Positions 16,462 to 22,724 of a stretch of 64,000 nucleotides of DNA are shown piece after piece; position 1 is the first letter of the stretch; each line of letters opens with the position of its first letter. Where the stretch lies: positions 18,863 to 82,862 of the forward strand of contig JBBQGV010000014.1 of NCBI GenBank assembly GCA_038323375.1, written 5' to 3'. The position numbers were made by a program, and so were the translations under genes. Source of the DNA: JABWAJ01 sp038323375. Lineage in GTDB: Bacteria > Bacteroidota > Bacteroidia > Chitinophagales > Saprospiraceae. The notes under the pieces are model-generated. The model was not told the origin of the DNA. It worked only from the letters and a program-made list of their open reading frames with translations, and did no database searches.

Positions 16462-17730
16462 TTAGAAACGCACAACACCATCTGCGCCCACATTCACATC
16501 CGGCAAAACTTCTATGCGCTGGATAATATTGGCATCTAATCCGAAAGAAGCTGGAACCGTTTTAGCCAACGCCACCAGCTCCTGTTTTGCAGAAGCGATG
16601 CTTGTAAACTGATAATTTTCAAAGGTTGGCGCTAAAACTTCTCCAGCTTTATTATTCAAATAAAGGTAGCGCATAGCGCCGAGGATTTTATCCAAAATAA
16701 AGATCATCCCCTTGTGCATGCCGATGTAAAACAGGGTACTTTGTGCGCTCCCTTTTAAAGTAAAGCTGACTTCCGTGATCAAAAGCAAATAGGAATAAAC
16801 CGCATTGGCCAAGTCCACCAAAGGGTAAAACTGGCTTGGGTAGCTGGCTCGCGTTGGGTTTTCCGGGAAGGTAAGGATAAAGCAGTTCAGATCATCTGCT
16901 TTGATATTTTTGATCTCTTTATGCAATTCTTTGAACTTGAACCAGTGGGAATTCTCGTCTTTTTCCGGGTCATCGGCTTCATGGCTCGGATCATCTGCGT
17001 ACCCTTCCCCCTGATGCTGAATGGTGTGAATGGCTTTTAAGGCAGATTTTTTGTCTTTAACAACCATCAATTCGCCGCTGTCTTCATTGTTGGGATACAC
17101 GGCCTGATCGGCACCTCTTGCAGCCGGATTGAGCGGGTTTTCCGGTTGCTGGAAGTAGTAAGCGTCTTTAGGGTAGACGGTATCCACATTATTGGCCGCA
17201 TAATACCTGCTTGCACCGCCCAACTGGTAAGCTTCCTGTTTGTAATCCTTATCAGTTGTTTGTTTTTCAATTAACTCCGTGATGTAATCGTAGAACTGTC
17301 CGATGGTATCCCAATTGTCGCCTTCGGGTTTAGCGCCTCTTTTTTCAGGTTTTTCGATGCCAAGAAATTTCTCCAACTGATCCGCAGAAAGCTTTTCCAA
17401 TCCCACAGAAAAGCCTTTTTTATGGTGTGGCAGATTGGTGGGGTAAGCGCCGGGAGATTTGCCATAGATTTTCGGATAGCCACCAAGTGCCCGCATGAGG
17501 TTGCAGGCCAGCGACATGTGCAGCATTTCTTCCACCGCGACACTCATGATCAGGCCTCCGGCACGGTTGGCATAAGTAGCCAATGCTTGCCCGTTTTTTA
17601 ACGCATCGCATGGGCTGGGTATCCGGTTGACGGAATAATAGGTGTACAGGTATATAGGAATCGTACTCAACTCAATCTCCACGGCTGTCTGAAGATGGCA
17701 GAGCAGGTTCTGACGTTGGGAATCAGTCAT
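16462..17730 (-). CDS. Ferritin-like diiron protein (VioB/RebD-type domain)
   Basis: 422 residues, no signal peptide. The N-terminal ferritin-like region has LQTAVEIELSTIPIYLYTYYS (helix with the first Glu ligand, about 13-33), IMSVAVEEMLHMSLACNLM (Glu-Glu-x-x-His, about 62-80) and RALGGYPKIY. This matches the iminophenyl-pyruvate dimer synthase-type ferritin-like family. A middle region (about 150-290) is variable. Helices near 310-350 could supply the remaining ligands, for instance ITEVSFTL. It is the first gene of the MNIO operon, so a diiron oxidase acting on the same peptide, or an iron-supply role, is plausible but unproven. A good promoter precedes it. Confidence 0.8.
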   Translation of the reverse strand: MTDSQRQNLLCHLQTAVEIELSTIPIYLYTYYSVNRIPSPCDALKNGQALATYANRAGGLIMSVAVEEMLHMSLACNLMRALGGYPKIYGKSPGAYPTNLPHHKKGFSVGLEKLSADQLEKFLGIEKPEKRGAKPEGDNWDTIGQFYDYITELIEKQTTDKDYKQEAYQLGGASRYYAANNVDTVYPKDAYYFQQPENPLNPAARGADQAVYPNNEDSGELMVVKDKKSALKAIHTIQHQGEGYADDPSHEADDPEKDENSHWFKFKELHKEIKNIKADDLNCFILTFPENPTRASYPSQFYPLVDLANAVYSYLLLITEVSFTLKGSAQSTLFYIGMHKGMIFILDKILGAMRYLYLNNKAGEVLAPTFENYQFTSIASAKQELVALAKTVPASFGLDANIIQRIEVLPDVNVGADGVVRF

Positions 17731-17763
17731 AAGCGTTGTGTTGTAGCTGTTTAGTATTGCCTA

Positions 17764-17796
17764 CAAATATATCACAACGCTTTAATATTTATTCAA
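17764..17796 (-). promoter_or_regulatory. Bacteroidota-type promoter of the MNIO operon
   Basis: On the minus strand a TATATTTG box (17771-17764) fits the -7 consensus TAnnTTTG exactly, and a TTG lies 22 bases upstream (17796-17794). The start of transcription would fall near 17757, about 25 bases before the ATG at 17730. This places the four genes 17730 to 14202 in one operon. Confidence 0.6.
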
Positions 17797-17836
17797 CTAC
17801 AGAAATTAAATCTATAATAATTTTTAAAGTTATTTT

Positions 17837-18682
17837 TCAAATATCTAACGCTTTGCCCATTACGATCCGGCCATGCTGCGCTTCATCCCGCACAACTGTG
17901 GCGCACCCAACTACCGGATCGTGCTCAAAAATGAGCCGATGACCCTGATCGGCGGCATCATTCAGGATGCAGACTTTTTCCTCCAGCGTCAGCAACGGGC
18001 GTACATCATAAGCCATGACATAGGGCATGCCAATGTGGTGGGAAGAAGGGATCACATCGGCGCAATAAACGTAAGTATGTTTAGCATCTTTAAGAATGGG
18101 CAGCATCATGGCTTCTGTGTGACCATAGACGAAGCGGAGCTCGATGCCCGGCAACCACTCAACATCTGCATCCGAAACAGGAATAAACCTCAAGACGCCG
18201 GCTTCCTGCAACGGCACGAAGTTTTCCTGCAAAAAAGAGGCTTTTTCACGCGCGTTTGGACGCATCGCCCACGCGTAGTGCCGTTCGTTGGACCAATACG
18301 TTGCATTTGGAAAAGCAGGGACGAGTTTGCCGTTTTCGTCAATTTTTACGGCACCCCCGCAATGGTCGAAATGCAGGTGGGTGAGGAAAACATCGGTAAT
18401 ATCTTCCGGTGCCAATCCTTTTTTGCGCAGCGAATCCATGAGCGAAGCGTCGCCATGCGGTTCAAAATAGCTTCGAAAACGGGCGTCCTGTTTGTCGCCC
18501 ATGCCCGTGTCTATCAAAATTTTCCGGCCTTCGGTTTCCACCAAAAGACAACGCATGGACCAGGTGCAGAGGTTTTGTTCATCCGGCGGATTGAGTTTAC
18601 TCCAAAGCCTTTTGGGCACGATGCCAAACATGGCGCCGCCGTCCAATTTGAAATAACCGGTTTCTATGGTGGAGAGGATCAT
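17837..18682 (-). CDS. MBL-fold metallo-hydrolase (lactonase-like)
   Basis: 281 residues from the ATG at 18682 (MILSTIETGYFKLDGG); the longer start at 18742 adds a weak leader. The metallo-beta-lactamase motif THLHFDHCGG is at about 104-113. The further ligands are the His in VYGHTEAM, the Asp in YCADVIPS and the His in IFEHDP. There is no signal peptide, so it is cytoplasmic. The arrangement resembles AttM/AiiA-type N-acyl homoserine lactonases, but many family members hydrolyse other esters. It follows ribH by 76 bp on the same strand and may share its transcript, without an evident functional link. The MNIO promoter lies just downstream. Confidence 0.85.
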   Translation of the reverse strand: MILSTIETGYFKLDGGAMFGIVPKRLWSKLNPPDEQNLCTWSMRCLLVETEGRKILIDTGMGDKQDARFRSYFEPHGDASLMDSLRKKGLAPEDITDVFLTHLHFDHCGGAVKIDENGKLVPAFPNATYWSNERHYAWAMRPNAREKASFLQENFVPLQEAGVLRFIPVSDADVEWLPGIELRFVYGHTEAMMLPILKDAKHTYVYCADVIPSSHHIGMPYVMAYDVRPLLTLEEKVCILNDAADQGHRLIFEHDPVVGCATVVRDEAQHGRIVMGKALDI

Positions 18683-18758
18683 GGTTTTGAATTTTGTGTG
18701 GTTGTTGAAGCGGAACAGGTATCGCCCACTTGCATTTTGCACTCTGCCCCTTGTTTCT

Positions 18759-19277
18759 TCAGGAATACCCGATCTTAGACTTTGAATTGCTCATCTCTTG
18801 CTTCATTGCCCCCATGCGGATGGCCGTCACTGCTGCTTCTACGCCTTTGTTGCCGTGTTTACCCCCGGCGCGGTCTAAGGCTTGCTCTTCGTTATTAGGC
18901 GTAAGCAAACCAAAAATAAAAGGAATGCCGGAGACAATGCCGAGGTTGGTCAGCCCCAAAGCGACAGCATTATTGATGTATTCGTTGTGTTTGGTTTCGC
19001 CTTCGATGACGCACCCCAGACAGATGACGGCATCAAGGGAATAGCGGGAGGCTAAAAGCTTGGCAGCAGTCGGCAATTCAAAAGAACCCGGAACCTGTGC
19101 CGTATGGATATTGGCTTCTAAAGCGCCGTGTTTAATCAGCGTTTCGTAGCAGCCTTCATACAGCGCATGGGTAATGTGGGCATTCCATTCTGCCACCACT
19201 ATACCAAAACGCATACCTGCTGCGGAAGGCATGGTTGATTCATCGTATTGAGAAAGATTTTTTAGCGCGCTTGACAT
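18759..19277 (-). CDS. ribH: 6,7-dimethyl-8-ribityllumazine synthase
   Basis: 172 residues, slightly longer than the usual 150-160. RibH condenses 5-amino-6-ribitylamino-uracil with 3,4-dihydroxy-2-butanone 4-phosphate, the penultimate step of riboflavin synthesis, in a cytoplasmic icosahedral or pentameric assembly. Signature pieces are VVAEWNAHITHALYEGC, VPGSFELP, ICLGCVIEGETKHNEYI and the late PNNEEQALDRAGGKHGNKG. The catalytic His belongs to the GETKH region. The C-terminal tail (KQEMSNSKSKIGYS) is extra. No other rib gene is nearby. Confidence 0.95.
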   Translation of the reverse strand: MSSALKNLSQYDESTMPSAAGMRFGIVVAEWNAHITHALYEGCYETLIKHGALEANIHTAQVPGSFELPTAAKLLASRYSLDAVICLGCVIEGETKHNEYINNAVALGLTNLGIVSGIPFIFGLLTPNNEEQALDRAGGKHGNKGVEAAVTAIRMGAMKQEMSNSKSKIGYS

Positions 19278-19283
19278 TTTTTT

Positions 19284-19440
19284 AAGATGTTAGATGTTAG
19301 ATATGAGATGTTAGATAGCAGATGTTAGACTTAAGACAGTAGACATCAGATCGAGAGGAATAGTTTTACCATGATCGGCAATACCACTTTTATCACGATA
19401 CTCCGCCGTCTAAAATCTATGATCTAATGTCTAATATCTT
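19284..19440. repeat. Heptamer-rich imperfect palindrome
   Basis: The left arm (from 19284) repeats gatgtta four times. The right arm (19415-19440) is its imperfect complement, atctatgatctaatgtcta and so on. The two would fold into a long AT-rich hairpin with about 100 bases between the arms. It fills the gap between the outer-membrane gene and ribH and has no coding content. It is the kind of intergenic repeat seen widely in this phylum. Confidence 0.55.
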
Positions 19441-19445
19441 AAAAA

Positions 19446-19970
19446 TCAGTCCTTCTCCCAAAACTTCCAATTAATGCCTTTCCGGCGATTGGGTTTGTCA
19501 AATTTAAAAATGATGTAACGCAGGGAAAAACCGGTTTGAAAATAGACGCTTTTTACGCCGCCCACGAGGTTGATGGCCGGTTTGATGTCCCAGGAAAGGT
19601 TAAGCCGGAACAGGTTTAGTTCGATGCCGCCGATAAAAGTGACGCCCACCGGATTTTTATAATCTTCTCCAAATTCAGGGCTATCGGGGTCATCCGTGCG
19701 CCAGCCAAAATGCGGCCCTGCGCCAAAATAAGTATTGAATCTGCGGCCAATGAAAGGAAAATGCTGCTCCCCAAGCAGGGTTACCATCGCTTCCGAGCGC
19801 TTGAATCCTGCCTGAACGATAGCTTCGAGGGTCGTGCGTTCAGCAACCCGCTGTTGTACGGTAATGCCCCAATCCGTCCCCAGCCGAACGCCAAAGGCAG
19901 TATTGTATCGCTGCGCAAAAGCGCTCGTGGCCAAGGCAGCCAAAGTAAGTATGGTTGCTATTTTTTTCAT
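19446..19970 (-). CDS. Secreted outer-membrane beta-barrel-like protein
   Basis: 174 residues from the ATG at 19970, chosen because it opens a signal peptide (MKKIATILTLAALATSAFA); the frame from 20027 would place 19 residues before it. The mature part alternates hydrophobic and polar residues (YNTAFGVRLGTDWGITVQQ, TLEAIVQAGFKRS, FNTYFGAGPHFGW, GVTFIGGIELNLF, SVYFQTGFSLRYIIF), consistent with an eight-strand barrel. It ends in a basic tail (RKGINWKFWEKD). No family beyond this is recognised. It is divergent from the M28 peptidase gene. Confidence 0.75.
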   Translation of the reverse strand: MKKIATILTLAALATSAFAQRYNTAFGVRLGTDWGITVQQRVAERTTLEAIVQAGFKRSEAMVTLLGEQHFPFIGRRFNTYFGAGPHFGWRTDDPDSPEFGEDYKNPVGVTFIGGIELNLFRLNLSWDIKPAINLVGGVKSVYFQTGFSLRYIIFKFDKPNRRKGINWKFWEKD

Positions 19971-20073
19971 GTCATGCGAACGCCTGCAAGCGTGGGTCTG
20001 GTATGTGTTTGCGCTCAAAGTTAGCAAGGCAATACCAACTGTGGCTGAAAAAAAAATAACTTTACAACCACAC

Positions 20074-20090
20074 AGGCCATCATTTGGCCT
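20074..20090. other. Short hairpin in the divergent gap before the peptidase
   Basis: aggcca-tcatt-tggcct forms a six-base-pair stem, followed on the plus strand by tttcctttaa, 35 bp before the peptidase ATG. It could be an attenuator-like or mRNA-end structure. No other signal is convincing in this gap. Confidence 0.35.
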
Positions 20091-20124
20091 TTTCCTTTAA
20101 GCTCAACGAATAAATGCTGTAATT

Positions 20125-21705
20125 ATGAAAAAAACGGTCTTTTCGATTGCCCTCCTTGTCGGGTGCTTTTTTGCTGCGAATGCGCAGGACAAACCCGACG
20201 AAGCCATCAATAAAATCATCCGGAAACACGGTTTGGAACAAAGCAAGGTAATGGAAACCGCGTTTTATCTCACCGACGTCTATGGCCCCCGCCTGACCGG
20301 CTCGCCGATGCTCGACAAAGCAACCAACTGGGCACAGGAACAACTGAAAGCCTGGGGATTGGATCAGGTTCATACCGAAGCCTGGGGGCCGTTTGGCCGG
20401 GGCTGGGAACTGAAACATTTTGAAATGCATGCGGTAGCGCCCAACTATTACCCCATTCTTGCTTATCCGAAAGCCTGGTCGCCTTCCACCAAAGGTTTGG
20501 TCTCCGGTGAAGTCATTTATTTGGACGCAGACAGCCTGCCGCAATTGGCGCAGTACAAAGGAAAATTGCGTGGGAAATTTGTGCTCACCGACACCAGCCG
20601 GGCCACGAAGGAGTGGTTTGAAGCGCCTGCCGAACGCTTAAATTCTGAAGACCTGCTTAAAATGGCCAACGCGCCGGCACCAACGCCTCGAACCATGCGC
20701 AATTTTGGCCGCGACGACAACGATTTTACCACCAAACTCCGCGAACTGCTTTACGACGAGAAGCCGCTGGCTCTGTTGGATCGCAGCTTTAAAGGCGACC
20801 TTGGTACCGTATTCGTCAGTGGCGCAAGGTCGAAAGAAGGCAGTGCGCGTGATGAAGGCGCAGAGGTGCTGCCACAGGCCACTTTGTCCGTCGAACACTA
20901 CAACCGCATTTTTCGGTTGCTGAAAGCAGGCATTTCCGTTAAACTCAGCATGGATCTTTCTGCGGCTTACACTAATCCTGATGGCATGGAGCACAACATC
21001 ATCGCAGAAATTCCAGGCACCGACCTTAAAGACGAAATCGTCATGTTTGGCGCACATCTAGATTCCTGGCAAAGCGCCACCGGAGCCACCGACAATGCTG
21101 CCGGCTCGGCTGTGATGATGGAAACTGCGCGCATTTTGATGGAAACGATCAAAGAAAGCGGCGTTCGCCCGCGCCGAACCCTGCGGATTGCGTTGTGGAC
21201 TGGCGAAGAACAGGGACTTTTAGGTTCCATAGCTTATGTCAATCAGCATTTTGCGGAAGTAAAAGGCCGTACGGTGCAGTCCCTGAAACCGGAACAATCG
21301 AAAATATCCGCTTATTATAATTTAGACAACGGTACTGGCAAAATCCGCGGCATTTACCTCCAGGGCAACGAACAGACCAGGGCCATTTTCCGCCCCTGGT
21401 TAGATGCGTTCAAAGATTTGGAGGCGACCACCATCACGATTTCCAACACTGGCGGCACCGACCACCAGGCATTCGATGCGGCGGGGATCCCCGGCTTCCA
21501 GTTTATTCAGGATCCGGTGGCCTACTCTACCCGCACCCACCACTCGAATATGGACAACTGGGATCACCTCGTTGCCGACGACCTGAAGCAGGCGGCCACG
21601 ATCATGGCTTCGTTTGTGTGGCATACTTCGCAGCGCGATGAATTGCTGCCGAGGAAGAAGTTGGATTTGGGGGAAGGGAAAAAAGAGGCTGGCGGCGGGA
21701 ATTAG
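20125..21705 (+). CDS. M28 family zinc aminopeptidase with PA domain
   Basis: 526 residues with a signal peptide (MKKTVFSIALLVGCFFAANA). A prodomain and cap region is followed by a PA-like insert (about 130-270). The peptidase domain contains the co-catalytic zinc ligands in order: GAHLDSW (about 309), GATDNAAGS (about 322), GEEQG (about 360), NLDNG (about 400) and the His in TRTHHSN (about 472). It should remove N-terminal residues from peptides in the periplasm or outside the cell. The tail (LDLGEGKKEAGGGN) is low complexity. It is monocistronic and followed by the 40-bp hairpin repeat. Confidence 0.92.
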   Translation: MKKTVFSIALLVGCFFAANAQDKPDEAINKIIRKHGLEQSKVMETAFYLTDVYGPRLTGSPMLDKATNWAQEQLKAWGLDQVHTEAWGPFGRGWELKHFEMHAVAPNYYPILAYPKAWSPSTKGLVSGEVIYLDADSLPQLAQYKGKLRGKFVLTDTSRATKEWFEAPAERLNSEDLLKMANAPAPTPRTMRNFGRDDNDFTTKLRELLYDEKPLALLDRSFKGDLGTVFVSGARSKEGSARDEGAEVLPQATLSVEHYNRIFRLLKAGISVKLSMDLSAAYTNPDGMEHNIIAEIPGTDLKDEIVMFGAHLDSWQSATGATDNAAGSAVMMETARILMETIKESGVRPRRTLRIALWTGEEQGLLGSIAYVNQHFAEVKGRTVQSLKPEQSKISAYYNLDNGTGKIRGIYLQGNEQTRAIFRPWLDAFKDLEATTITISNTGGTDHQAFDAAGIPGFQFIQDPVAYSTRTHHSNMDNWDHLVADDLKQAATIMASFVWHTSQRDELLPRKKLDLGEGKKEAGGGN

Positions 21706-21965
21706 GGGGTAAGGTTAAGGTTAAAGTAGAAAAGCCTGTCCCGCATCGCGGGGGTTAAAGGTTAAAGTAGGGTTACATAACACAATCAAATTACGTATCC
21801 TACTTTGACCCCCGCTCATCCCAAGCTCTTCATTAAAAACTGCCTTGCTCGTTAGACCTCAGAGGCCATAACGACCGCTCGCGTGCAGGCTCCGCCTTGC
21901 GTGTTCTATTCCGCTGGAATTCACGAGCCCAATTGGGGTCTACCAGCTAAAGCCGGTGACCACGT
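21706..21965. other. Non-coding gap with repeats
   Basis: This 260-bp stretch holds the 40-bp hairpin repeat at 21719-21758 and repeated aggttaaag units. Further on are a small attcc-gct-ggaat hairpin near 21910 and an accagc-taaa-gccggt hairpin near 21945. I found no gene. It separates the convergent ends of the peptidase and the response regulator, so one of the hairpins may terminate transcription. Confidence 0.5.
21719..21758 (+). repeat. 40-bp hairpin repeat, direct copy
   Basis: Matches the reverse complement of 6153-6192 at 38 of 40 bases. The two differences lie in the loop of the cccgc-NNN-gcggg stem. It begins 14 bases after the peptidase stop codon, suggesting a 3'-end position like that of the other copy. 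Confidence 0.75.
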
Positions 21966-22724
21966 TTATGCCCCCTCCTCCCCCGTCAGCCACTTTTTAA
22001 ACACTGGCGAACGCTCCGTGCTCACTACCGTGTCTAAATCACAGCGGGGAATGAGTTCCAATTTCACACGCGATTTGGAATAGGCGTACATCTCCTTAAT
22101 GGCGTTGATGTTAACGATGAACTGGCGGTTGATGCGAAAAAAAGTTTGCGGGTCGGCCAATTCTTCCACTTTTTCCAAAGAAATATCCAAGGGGTAGCGC
22201 TTGCCGTCTTTGGAGACTAAAAACGTGATTTTACTTTCGGTGTAGAAATAGGCGGCATCCAGCATGTCCACTACGCGGATAGTTTGCCCAAGTTTGATGA
22301 GGAAGCGCTTTGAAGTAATATCTTTTTGTAACAATTTGGTGAGTTCTTTATAATCGGTGCGCCATTCGCCCTGCCACTTGCGGTATTTTTCGATGGCGTG
22401 TTCCAGTTCCTGCCGCTTGATTGGTTTGAGCAGGTAGTCGAGGGCATTTACCTGAAAGGCTTGGAGTGCGTATTGGTCGTAAGCAGTCGTGAAAATGACC
22501 GGCTTTTCGATTTTGACGTGGTTGAAAATTTCAAAACTGGAGCCATCGGCTAAGTGAATGTCCAAAAAAATCAGATCTGGCAAACCGTGGTTATTCAACC
22601 AGGTCAGGGTGGATTCGATGCTGTCTAATTCAGCAACGATTTCCATTGAGGGGTCTATTTCCTGGATTAGTTTGTGCAGGCGGCGAGCGGCTGCTTCTTC
22701 ATCTTCTATGATTAACACTTTCAT
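21966..22724 (-). CDS. LytTR-family response regulator
   Basis: 252 residues. The receiver domain (1-120) has the acidic pair in VLIIEDEEAA, the phospho-acceptor Asp in LIFLDIHLADG (about 55), the Thr in PVIFTTAYDQYA and the Lys in YLLKPIKRQE. A helical linker leads to a LytTR DNA-binding domain (about 150-250: RFLIKLGQTIRVVDMLDAA, TFFRINRQFIVNINAI). It should bind direct repeats upstream of target genes when phosphorylated by the sensor kinase encoded upstream. Its ATG lies 26 bp inside the kinase gene, so translation is coupled. Confidence 0.95.
   Translation of the reverse strand: MKVLIIEDEEAAARRLHKLIQEIDPSMEIVAELDSIESTLTWLNNHGLPDLIFLDIHLADGSSFEIFNHVKIEKPVIFTTAYDQYALQAFQVNALDYLLKPIKRQELEHAIEKYRKWQGEWRTDYKELTKLLQKDITSKRFLIKLGQTIRVVDMLDAAYFYTESKITFLVSKDGKRYPLDISLEKVEELADPQTFFRINRQFIVNINAIKEMYAYSKSRVKLELIPRCDLDTVVSTERSPVFKKWLTGEEGA

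Noticed and set aside
17873..18778. 301-residue plus-strand frame opposite the MBL hydrolase
   Set aside because: The minus-strand frame contains the complete MBL metal-site motif; the opposite frame is a shadow.
19284..19340. Short repeats as a possible mini-CRISPR
   Set aside because: The units are seven bases and contiguous, with no spacers and no cas genes in the window.
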